Shown here piece by piece: positions 55,534-64,000 of a DNA stretch of 64,000 nt. A program made the position numbers and the translations under genes. The stretch lies in the NCBI GenBank assembly GCA_963556495.2, contig OY747713.1, positions 3,153,821 to 3,217,820 on the forward strand, in the 5' to 3' direction. Under the pieces are notes generated by a model. It was not told the DNA's origin. It worked only from the letters and a program-made list of their open reading frames with translations, and ran no database searches. The first letter of the stretch is position 1. Each line of letters begins with the position of its first letter. The DNA comes from Valencia hispanica (lineage: Eukaryota > Chordata > Actinopteri > Cyprinodontiformes > Valenciidae).

Positions 55534-56062
55534 GGGTTTATCTCTCTGAACTTCACGCTCTGACCTTGGGCCGAATCCGCTGGGACGTCCAATTAATAAA
55601 TAAAACAAATAAATAAATCAGGTCATAAGAAACTGGGACGGAAACTGGACAAGAGCGAGTTGAGAAGAAAAGTCGACATATTGCCGCGTGTTGGAGGAGG
55701 TCCAGCTGGCATCTTTCTTTCAGCACCACGGTGGGAACATCATCCTCTTCCTCAGCCATCATCATCATGCAGGTGGAGTGAAATCAGAACCTCCTGTTTG
55801 ACCAACTTCACTCTAAAATCAATCCAAACTTTTGTCACATGGGCCGTCAAGTAATTTGGTTTGAAAAACCAAAAACCTTTATAGGTTTTTTTGTTGTTTA
55901 TCGGCTCAACAATAAACTAAATAATGCAATATTTTCACCAAATGAATAAAGTCCTCAGATTTTTCTAGGACAGAAGTTTGTTCGTTTGTTTAGTCAAAGA
56001 AAGAAAAGTGTAGTTTTGAAATTCAAAAGACAAATATTTTGTGTTGCACGTAAGATTTTATT
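55534..56062. other. unannotated spacer
   Basis: Nothing recognisable. Confidence 0.3.
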
Positions 56063-56350
56063 TAGATAAGATAAACCTTTATTAATCCCACAGGTGGGAA
56101 ATTTGCGTCGTTGCAGCACAGAGTGGACAGTGCAAGATAAAACCAGCAAAAGATTAAGATCAGCAAGATAAAAACGGTAGACCTAGTGCAGGAAATAAAT
56201 AAAACTTTTGTCAGTGTGTGTCAGCGGCCAGCTGCAAGGGCGATGTTATAAAGTGTGACAGCAGCTGAAAGGAAAGACCTTCTGAATCTTTCCTGTCCCA
56301 CATCGTGGATGCAGCAGCCTGCCACTGGAAGAGATGCTCAGCGCCGTCAG
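56063..56350 (-). pseudogene. LINE 3' end (Rex1/CR1-like)
   Basis: The minus-strand frame GCCIHDVGQERFRRSFLSAA then VTLYNIALAAGR and a stop (56327 down to about 56223) is a typical C-terminus of fish non-LTR ORF2. It is followed by an untranslated region ending in GATTAATAAAGGTTTATCTT and ATCT. The 5' part is missing. Confidence 0.7.
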
Positions 56351-59300
56351 AGTTTAGATTCAATCTAATTCAATTTAGATGTTATAAAAAAAATCTCCAT
56401 CTGCATCAACTTTCTGTATTGTGGAGTCAGGGGCCACGTTTTAGTCTGAATGCCCCGATTTCATCGCTGCCTGACTCATCCTGGTGGAGACGACACAGAG
56501 AGAAATAACAGATCCTCTGGGAGTCACTGCATGTACAGCTAACACGCTCGCAGGCACCTGCTAAGGATTATCAGGAAGAAATTCCCTTCGTTCGTTCAAG
56601 GTATGTGACCTCTCAGTTCACACACCAGCATTCCTGAGGTGCTGGCTGGGGGGTGAGGGGGGGGGGGGGGGGGGTGCAACAATTTCTTTGACTAATGCAA
56701 CAATCCTCAGCCTTTGTTCTGATCGCATTCCTCCGACACATGGAGCAGATTTTCCTAACGACGCTCCGGCAGCCGCATCATTCGGGGGGCGGGGGACAGC
56801 GAGAGCATCATGGGAGGCAGAAGGTGAACCAATCAAACCTCCCGGATGCGCTTCAGATACGCTGCCATGCATCTGGATTTACAGTTATAGTTAACTTTGC
56901 TGTTTTACAGGACTTTTATATAGCTGGAATGTGACAAAATGGGATGTTAAGACCCTACAGAGCCAGTAAACACACGACCCGATCAAGTCCCAGTTTTTCC
57001 TTCTGCTTTTATGCTGAAGCCCTCTTCATCCCGACCCGGATGGGCGTTTCCTTCTCCCTCTGAGGCTCTGACCTGTCGACACGTCGGACCGGACGTGTTC
57101 CGGAGACGTCGTCGTTTGTTTGGGGTCGGGATTGTCTGAGCCAGGCTGCAGGAGGTCTGCTCTCCGCGCCGGGCCGAGACCGGAGAGGCCCCACCTGGAA
57201 GCACTTCTCAGGGGGTCAGAGGTCAGTGCTATTGAACCTGAGTGACAACGTGTTAGTGTCAACAGAGAGAAATGTGAGCAGAAACAAAGGAACAGCTTTC
57301 TTTTGTCACAATGTTCTCTGGCCTTGTCCAGACTGTTCACCTAAAACTTACAATAACTAGGTTCTTTATGTTTTTATTGATTGCATAAAAAATACCCCCC
57401 AATTTATCTTTCTCTTTTGCATCAACAAAACCAAACCTAATCTGGTGAATAACAGCATAAACAGCCTCGCATGCAGGAAACTGCTGCTGACCAGGCTGCA
57501 GCTCAAACTTTCCTGGATCATCAGCGCAGAGACAAAAAGGTCCCAGGAGGTCCAGCCCGTCCCCGCCCTAGGAGGCCGCTACAGAAGGATGTTACCGCCA
57601 GCGCAGAGCTTGCTCAACACCGGCAGGTGGTAACAGAAGTATTTATTAAAAATGAATTGATCAGAGATTTAGTAAAGCTATGACCTACGGAGGCCAGTTT
57701 TAGACAGTTATGGTTTCTCTTTAAGAATCAGAAACAACCCAGAATTATTTTAATATAAAACATTTCTCCTTTCTGGATATATAAAAACTCTTGACATGTT
57801 TAAAGTAAAAATCAAAGAATGCTTTATCTCAAAACCAGCTCCACGGTACAGAGCTGTCTCGCTCTGCATCTCTGAAAATCTTAGGTCAGAGGTGTCTAAT
57901 GGGCAGCCTGGGGGGCCATTTGAATCCCTTGGAATGATTGTGTACGGCTCTGAACCACAACTCGGAAATGGCAGAAATTTGGGGCACCAGCGCAAACGTT
58001 GTTGCAGAAGCAAAGAAATAAATAAAAATAAATAAATAATTATTAATAATTTAAAAAAATAATTCAGGTGAAATTCTTACTGAAGCCCTTAAAAGAAAAA
58101 GCTGAAACGGAAATCACAAACAATTCATCTTTTATTAGACTTAGTTTTTGCTCTAAAGCCGACTTGGCCAAATAACACAAGGGTTTTTTGTGGAAAATTC
58201 TGCGATGATTTCTGTAGAAATTAAACTACATTATTTGCTCCATTAAAATTATTGTGAAACAAATTTTAAAAAATGAAAAAAATGAATAAATAAAATAGTT
58301 TTTGCATTTTTAACCAATTGAAAAAATATTCAGCCTGACAGTTTCGGCTGTCGTGGCAAACAGTTTGGACACCTCTTACTTTGAGACGGATGCATTTATT
58401 CTGAAACTGAAAACAGTTACAGTCCGTCTCATTTTTCCTTTAAAAAAAATAAAAAATTATTGCTCACTACCTCATTTATTCAAGTATTACAATAGCGCCA
58501 AGCATTTAACTGAATCTGTTACCTATCTATTACAAACACAACGTAATCATAAAAATAAAATAAAAATTATATGTAATTATTTTGACCTATTGGACTTTAT
58601 AAATATGCTCTGATTTTATGACGCCTCCAGTTTGAAGCGCGCTTCCTATCACCTGTGTTCAGCTCAACTCAAGAAAGATGATGTCATTTATTTATTAGTT
58701 GTGAAAATAATTTTTCATTTAGATTTTTTCTAATTGATTTTCTAATGAGTTTTTTCTTTGTTGGATGTTCAAGGCAGTTCACTGATCTCAAAGTGCAACA
58801 AATGCATTTTTTTCCCGAAGTCGTTAATAATCGCGCCGTGTCATGTCAAAATGTTTTACAATCCATTTTTTAACATTAATTAAAAAATAAATATCAGCTG
58901 TGTACACCTTAGCATTTGAGAGGAAGATGATCCAATAATAACATCACTTAAACTTTAGATTTATGATTTAAGCTCGGCAGATGCGTGAAACTCAAAGAGA
59001 AACTGCTTGCTCGCTCTACTTTTTGATTAATCAGACTAATATTTATCTGATATTTTTACCTCTTGAGGGTGCTCAGAGTTCATTCCCAGGCAGTTGAGTT
59101 TTAAATAAGAAAGAAAATAACAAGACGAGCGTGTTAAAATAAATGCAACGAACACTGTCACAGAACAGCAGCAGATTCCACACCCCTGATCCCGATGCAC
59201 GTGCACTATCCAGAACGGGAGCACAGCAAAGGTGATACAGGCTGATGTTCCGCAAAATCTGCTTCAATCCTTCATGTTTAGACCCACATAACACGCTTTA

Positions 59301-59557
59301 CAACACGCTAATGCACACAGTGACGTAGGAAACAGTGCTACGTTGTTCTGTCGTGAACAACCAGTTATTTACCAGGATCAGAGGCGACGTCACACTGTGT
59401 GTGAGCAGAGAGCAGTCGGTGTTACACCGCTCTGCAGTTTAACAGGATTTCAGAAATATTTCAAAACAAAGATAAATGATTGTGGAGTTGTCTTTTTAAA
59501 CCATCTTTCATGTCTCAAAATCAGTGATTCGCACATTTAGTAAAACTAGCATATAAG
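56351..59557. other. unannotated non-coding stretch
   Basis: A G-run of 18 lies at 56657-56674. A CpG-rich patch at 57000-57210 and an open frame at 57445-57683 show no recognisable domain or clear splice signals. The remainder is AT-rich. Confidence 0.35.
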
Positions 59558-60012
59558 ACTTCCGGTTAGGGCGGCCAGGTAGAAAGACGTGTTTACACTG
59601 CTCTGCTAAAGCGGTCAATAAAAAAACTGAAATACTTCTGTTTTCGCATATGATGCTGCATGGACATTTGAAGATATAACTCTCAACTTGACAAAATAGC
59701 AAAAAGGGAAAGGTGAGACTACAGACAGAAATTGTTCGACTATAACCTTCGTGGCGAAACCACCTAAAGCTAACAAGAGCGTGGCTACATCTGATGGTGA
59801 AGGCCAGCCTGAAGGCGGCGAGGCTGATCAGATACAAGCTGCGTGCGTTGACCTAATGAAGCAAGACTTCATGTCAAGGTTCCACAATCGGATAACACTT
59901 CCAAGACATGGAATAAGGAGATGAACGACTGCAATGAACGGGTGTCCCGGGCGGAGGAATGCATTTCCACCGCGGAAGACGAGGTAATTGGCCTGCAAGC
60001 TAAAGTAAAGGA
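59558..60012 (+). pseudogene. L1-like LINE: 5' leader and start of ORF1
   Basis: The leader begins near CTTCCGGTTAGGGCGGCC (59559), which resembles the start of fish L1-type elements. ORF1 would start at 59751, where a GTG stands in place of ATG. It reads AKPPKANKSVATSDGEGQPE then GGEADQIQAACVDLMKQDFM. After a frameshift the coiled-coil-like part ERVSRAEECISTAEDEV, IGLQAKVKELQS (59940-60012) follows. Such ORF1 proteins are trimeric RNA-binding chaperones. It is cut at 60012 by a Harbinger-like element and resumes at 61985. Confidence 0.65.
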
Positions 60013-60170
60013 GCTGCAGTCTTAAGGTGCGTTCACACCAAACGTTTGAAGCGTCATGGGCGTCAGGTTTACATGTAACGTCAATGCAGAAGCGCGCTGA
60101 CGCGCATCAGAGTTTTTGCGTCGTGAAAACACATTTCTGCCTCATTCGCGTGTCAAATTTGCATGAATGA

Positions 60171-61160
60171 AGAATCAGAATCAGAATCAGAATCAGCTTT
60201 AATGGCCAAGTACGACACATACAAGGAATTTGACTCCGGCAACTTTTCTCTCCAGTACAGAACTTAAATAAGTGAAAAAAAAGAAATAAATACAAATAAA
60301 TAATAAAGGATAATATATACACCAAACCGGGGTTATTTTACAGTGAGTATGTACAGCAATGCAGAGTTATAGTTTATTGTTATGTGAATGGACTCACTCT
60401 GTGACTACACAGAGTTCATCAGAGCGACAGCCTGGGGGAAAAAACTGTTCTTGTGTCGGGTGGTTTTGGCGTACAACGCTCTGTAACGCCGGCCTGATGG
60501 GAGGAGCCTAAACAGATTGTGGCCAGGGTGTGAGGGGTCTGTGGTGATTTTTCTGGCCCGCTTCTTGACCCTGGACTGGTACAGGTCCTGAATGGAGGGA
60601 AGATCAGTACCTATGATCCTCTCTGAGGACCTGACTGTTCTCTGCAGTCTGTCCTTGTCTTTTCTGGTGGCGGATCCGAACCAGACAGAGATGGATGAGG
60701 TCAGGACAGACTGGACTATTGCTGTGTAGAAGATGGTCAGCAGTTCCTGAGGCAGGTTGAACTTTCTGAGCTGACGCAGAAACTACAGCCTTTGCTGGGC
60801 CTTCTTTCTTATACAGTTAATGTGGGAGGTCCACTTCAGGTCCCGTGTGATGGTGGATCCTAGGAACCTGAAAGACTCCACTGTGGGGACTGGCCTGTTG
60901 ATGATTATGAGAGGAGATGTTGATGGGGGTCTCTTCCTGAAGTTCACTGTCATCTCCACAGTTTTGAGCGGGTTTAGCTCCAGGTGGTTCTGACTGCACC
61001 AGAGGACCAGCTGTTCCACTTCCCCTCTGCATGCAGACTCGTCACCGTCACGGATGAGTCCAATGATGGTGGTGTCATCTGCAAACTTCAGGAGTTTCAC
61101 AGAAGGGTCCCTTGACGTGCAGTCAGTGGTGAAGCGTTTGACGTGCATCAGCTTTGGTAA
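60171..61160 (-). pseudogene. Rex1-like LINE, reverse transcriptase C-terminus and 3' tail
   Basis: Minus-strand frame: LLKFADDTTIIGLIRDGDES (catalytic FADD intact), VEQLVLWCSQNHLELNPLKT, VESFRFLGSTITRDLKWTSH, INCIRKKAQQRL. After a stop come FLRQLRKFNLPQELL, VLTSSISVWFGSATRKDKDR, RTVRSSERIIGTDLPSIQDL and HNLFRLLPSGRRYRALYAKT. The 3' tail is four GATTCT hexamers (60171-60196 on the + strand as AGAATC). 5'-truncated within motif A-C. The order and tail fit the Rex1/Babar branch of CR1-like LINEs. Nearly open, so relatively young. Confidence 0.85.
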
Positions 61161-61399
61161 CGGTTCGTTCACATCAAAGCGTGAAAAATGCGCCGCACGC
61201 CAAAGTTTGACGCTTGAACATTCACATCTCGAAGCGCATCCAAAGGGAATTAGACGTCAAAATATACCATTTTGACGCGCCAAGCCAGAAATACGCAACT
61301 TGTGGGAGGAGCTAGTGCCAGATTGTGTTTTTGCAAGATGGCAGCTGTCGATCTAGCGTTGGAAGAGAGAGTCTCCATTCTCTATTTACCATGGAGAGT

Positions 61400-61588
61400 A
61401 TCCTAGGCAGGTTCGCAGGGTCAGTAACGTGAAAACTTTCAAAAGTGAAATGAATTCACCAGGTTGTCGTATCTCCTCACTTATATTCCTCCAGGCGAGC
61501 TCCTTTTTATTCCCGTCTCTGTAGAGAAAGCAGCTGGTGTCGTACAGCTCGGGTGATTAGCCACGGCCTTTAGCATTATTTCCTCCAT
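61400..61588 (-). pseudogene. MADF/Myb-SANT-like ORF remnant of the Harbinger element
   Basis: The minus-strand frame from ATG 61588 reads MEEIMLKAVANHP. A one-base shift then gives ELYDTSCFLYRDGNKKELAW then RNISEEI. The pattern HPELYD...K...AW..I resembles MADF (Adf-1 type Myb/SANT) domains, which Harbinger elements encode beside their transposase to help DNA binding. About 60 residues are visible, and the frameshift makes it dead. The start region is duplicated by an 82-bp tandem repeat. Confidence 0.6.
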
Positions 61589-61715
61589 GTTGAATGAATG
61601 AATTTTGCCGCACCTGACCCCGTGAACTGGGTCGGTGATTAGCCACGGCCTTTAGCATTATTTCCTCCATGTTGAATGAATGAATTTTGCCGCACCTGAC
61701 CCCGTGAACTGGGTC
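61552..61715. repeat. perfect 82-bp tandem duplication
   Basis: 61552-61633 and 61634-61715 are the same 82 bp (GGTGATTAGCCACGGCCTTT to GTGAACTGGGTC). It covers the start of the MADF-like remnant. Confidence 0.95.
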
Positions 61716-61984
61716 ACAGCATCATGTGAAGCCACGTCACCAGGCTCCTGATTGGTCGACGCGGCGCTAATCGACGCGGATGTTCAGATTTTTCAGCTTC
61801 AGCGGCAGACGCAAAAACGAATGCACAAAATGCACCACATAAAATGACGCAGAAATGCTTTTTTCCCGCGATGCAAAAACGCGCGTGAGGCGACGCAGGA
61901 ACTCTGATGCGCGTCAGTGCGCTTCTGCATTGACTTTACATGTAAACCTGACGCTTCACACGCCTTCGGTTTGAATGCACCATA

Positions 61985-63115
61985 AGAACAAAACAATGGA
62001 AGACAAGCTTATGGACTTAGAAGCTGGGTCTCATGTTAACCAACTTGAGACTCGTAAATCTGTCAGAGAGTCCAGAGGAAGAAGACGTGTGTGCTTCTTT
62101 TTGACGAGATACCGGAGGTGCTGATGAATGAGACCTTACGGCCTAACATAGATTGGACCAAAAAGGGATAATATATCCCGTCTTAGAACTCTGATAATGA
62201 GGTGGCTCACCCTGCAACACGTCTGGTAGCATATGAAAGTAAAAACCCTGGCAATCAAAACACCTGAGGATGGAAAGGTATTCCTCAACAAGATCCAAGA
62301 AGGCCAGGGAAGGAATCTACCTATAGAGCAAAGTAATCTTTGAATTTGGTATGTAACCAGATACAAATACTTGATTTTGATTGTAAGAAGGTTAAAAACA
62401 GGTAGATTTCGGTTTTTGGGTTAAAGATTGAAGAGTATTTCTCAAAGGCAATATTACTCTGTAATACTACAACATAAATCAAGCATGTTAAAATGGGTAA
62501 AACAACAGCTAATTTCTATGATCAGGGGTGAAATTGCTTTTAATTTAGCCGCTGCAGTATTTCTGTCTTATTTAGGTTAGATAAGAGTGGTTGGTTGATC
62601 CTCACCAGGAGTGGATCAGTCAAAGATGGGTGGTGGGACTGTTCATGTTCTATGTGCTGGATGCGTCTTCCAGCATCCGGTTGTGTTGTGCCTATAAGTA
62701 AAAAGTGTTTTATTCCGCCATGCAGTCTCACCACAACATTGTTGAGATATGTCTCAAGGAGCAGCTCTTAAGTCTAAGTCATGGAACTGCAGGGGGCCTG
62801 CAGCGACTCCAAAAAGGAAAACAGGTTATGAACAAATTAAAGGAGGTCGAACCGCAAAATTATACTTTTACAGGAAACCCATCTTCCCGATGAAGATGAT
62901 GTAAGGGTAAAGAGGAGGTGGATATGCGGCACCATTTACATCCCAAGCCATAGGAGTTATGACGCTGATACGTGAATCAGTACCAGTGCAAATTAAATAT
63001 ATTATAAGGGACACGCGAGGAAGGTATTTAATACTTCAGGTCTCTCTATTGTCAGAAACATTGAATTTAACACATATAACAACAAATAACAGATAGTGGC
63101 CGCTTTTATAAAACC
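61985..63115 (+). pseudogene. L1-like LINE: rest of ORF1 and ORF2 endonuclease start
   Basis: Resumes with NKTMEDKLMDLEAGSHVNQL then ETRKSVRESRGRRRV (about 61986-62090), the coiled coil to RRM junction of L1-type ORF1. Broken frames follow. From about 62775 an endonuclease N-terminus is seen: MELQGACSDSKKE-like frames carrying the WNCRGL-type start, EQVMNKLKE, LQETHL-like and GRYLILQVSLLSE (about 63026). It stops at about 63115 where a Tc1-like element begins. No reverse transcriptase remains in the window. Confidence 0.6.
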
Positions 63116-63402
63116 AACATATACAGGTGAAACTCAAAAAATATCGAAAGAATATCGTGCAAAAGTTCATTTATTTCAGTTATTCAACTTAAAAGGTGAA
63201 AACATGATTATGGCCTTTATTTGTGATAATTTTGCTTATGAAAACCCCAAATTAAAAGTCTCAGAAAATTAGAAAATTGTGAAAAGGTTCAATATTTTAG
63301 GCTCAAAGTGTCCCACTGTAATCAGCTAATGAAACCAAAACACCTCCAAATGGTTCCTGCGCCTTTAAATGGTCTCAGTCTGGTTCAGTAGGAATCACAA
63401 TC

Positions 63403-64000
63403 ATGGGGAAGACTGCTGACCTGACAGCAGAAAACCATCATTGACCCCAAAAAGGAGGGAAAGCCTCAGAAGGTCATTGCAAAAACAAGTTGGATGTTCC
63501 CAAAGAGCTGTATCAAAGCACATTATTGGAAAGTTATGTGGAAGGAAAAGGTGCAGAAGCAGCAGGGATGAGTGCAGCCTGGAGATGATTGTCAGGAAAA
63601 GTGTTGGGGACCTTCACAAGGAGCGAACTGAGGCTGGAGTTAGAGCATCAAGAGCCGCCACACACAGACGGATCCTGGACATGAGCTTCACACGTCCTGT
63701 TCCTCTAGTCCTGGACATGAGCTTCACATGTCCTATTCCTCTAGTCCTGGACATGAGCTTCACACGTCCTGTTCCTCTAGTCCTGGACATGGGCTTCACA
63801 CGTCCTGTTCCTCTAGTCCTGGACATGAGCTTCACATGTCATATTCCTCTAGTCCTGGACATGAGCTTCACATGTCCCGTTCCTCTAGTCCTGGACATGA
63901 GCTTCACATGTCCTGTTCCTCTAGTCCTGGACATGAGCTTCACATGTCCCGTTCCTCTAGTCCTGGACATGAGCTTCACACGTCCTGTTCCTCTAGTCCT
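63403..64000 (+). pseudogene. Tc1-like transposase, N-terminal part, ending in amplified repeats
   Basis: MGKTADLTAEN, then frameshifts; KTIID..KKEGKPQKVIAKT reads as the first HTH. SRRDECSLEMIVRKSVGDLH, KERTEAGVRASRAATHRRIL corresponds to the linker and second HTH. From 63675 the coding sequence becomes a 36-bp tandem repeat (LDMSFTRPVPLV per unit), so the catalytic domain is not reached within the window. Already broken before the repeat. Confidence 0.75.
63675..64000 (+). repeat. 36-bp minisatellite derived from transposase codons
   Basis: Nine units of CTGGACATGAGCTTCACACG then TCCTGTTCCTCTAGTC, with starts at 63675, 63711, 63747 and every 36 bp after. They vary by a few transitions (CACG/CATG, CCTG/CCCG/CTAT). 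The array continues beyond the window. Confidence 0.96.

Larger units (their letters stand above)
60013..61984. mobile_element. PIF/Harbinger-like element nested in L1
   Basis: The left end GGTGCGTTCACACCAAACG (60015) mirrors the inverse right end GGTGCATTCAAACCGAAGG (to about 61983). The arms continue for more than 100 bp (TCAGGTTTACATGTAA, TCAATGCAGAAGCGC, TGACGCGCATCAGAGTT). TAA lies on both sides of the insertion. Inside is a MADF-like ORF remnant on the minus strand, as expected for the accessory gene of Harbinger elements. The left arm is broken by a Rex1-like LINE. Confidence 0.75.
63124..64000 (+). mobile_element. Tc1-like transposon, left part (runs off the window)
   Basis: TA at 63122-63123, then the inverted-repeat start CAGGTGAAACTCAAAAAATA. 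The leader contains GTTCATTTATTTCAGTTATT and CCCAAATTAAAAGTCTCAGA, typical of one common fish Tc1 family. The transposase would start at ATG 63403. The right end lies outside the window. Confidence 0.85.

Noticed and set aside
56657..57210. CpG-island-like promoter of a gene
   Set aside because: Short CpG-rich patch beside a G-run, with no TATA, exon or open frame with a domain. Not enough to call a promoter.
63614..63835. Minus-strand repetitive protein (MSRTRGTGRVK units)
   Set aside because: Antisense of the 36-bp array that derives from transposase on the + strand.

Overview
This window looks like intergenic or intronic DNA from a ray-finned (teleost) fish. The organism call is an inference from repeat content. 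The window holds 3' ends of L2/Maui-type, Rex1-like and L1-like LINEs, many Tc1-like DD34E transposon remnants, hAT-like and PIF/Harbinger-like foldback elements, TTAA-flanked MITEs, and a Ngaro/DIRS-type tyrosine-recombinase retrotransposon. No complete host gene can be supported. At most there are a few exon-like segments (about 502-646, 40193-40343, 45726-46046), all weak. No rRNA, tRNA, CRISPR array or bacterial operon structure was seen.

Layout. 1-10.7 kb: mostly featureless DNA with a foldback MITE (2412-2625), an old degenerate minisatellite in two blocks (about 3.0-3.85 and 5.84-6.01 kb) separated by an L2 3' end (4.5-5.5 kb), and small Tc1 scraps. 10.7-17.9 kb: an hAT-like element (10770-11627), a decayed Tc1 transposase, an L2 scrap, and a MITE (15228-15842) inside a possible solo LTR. 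17.9-26.8 kb: one long L2-type LINE with an esterase-like ORF1 and an APE endonuclease/reverse transcriptase ORF2. It is split by a 4.87 kb Ngaro-like element with the diagnostic A1-(coding)-B1-A2-B2 split direct repeats and a large minisatellite between A2 and B2. 27.8-28.5 kb: a 29-bp minisatellite. 28.8-33 kb: a Tc1 remnant and a second L2 3' copy.

33.08-36.34 kb: a TIR-bounded, TTA-flanked Harbinger-like element carrying an uninterrupted (GAA)88 tract, a retroposed insert with 14-bp target duplications and an hAT-like insert with an imperfect 8-bp duplication. 37.0-38.8 kb: a Tc1-like transposon whose right inverted repeat is broken by a 235-bp MITE. 41.5-44.4 kb: a GC-rich retroelement and an inverted L2 copy. 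46.8-48 kb: an LTR-like block with a TTAA-flanked MITE. 50.2-51.7 kb: a Tc1-like element containing another TTAA-flanked element. 52.6-56.4 kb: LINE tails, a Tc1 scrap and an L2 tail. 59.6-63.1 kb: an L1-like element broken by a Harbinger-like element (with a MADF-like ORF remnant) that is itself broken by a Rex1-like LINE. 63.1-64 kb: a Tc1-like element in which a 12-codon piece of transposase has been amplified into a minisatellite that runs off the window.

The most notable feature is the Ngaro-like element. Its B1/A2 junction, both outer ends and empty copies of the target in other L2s within the window together show how a circular intermediate could have recombined at a 5-bp AAATG core. 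All coding regions seen are broken, so nothing here is expected to work as a system today. The value is in the record of nested insertions.
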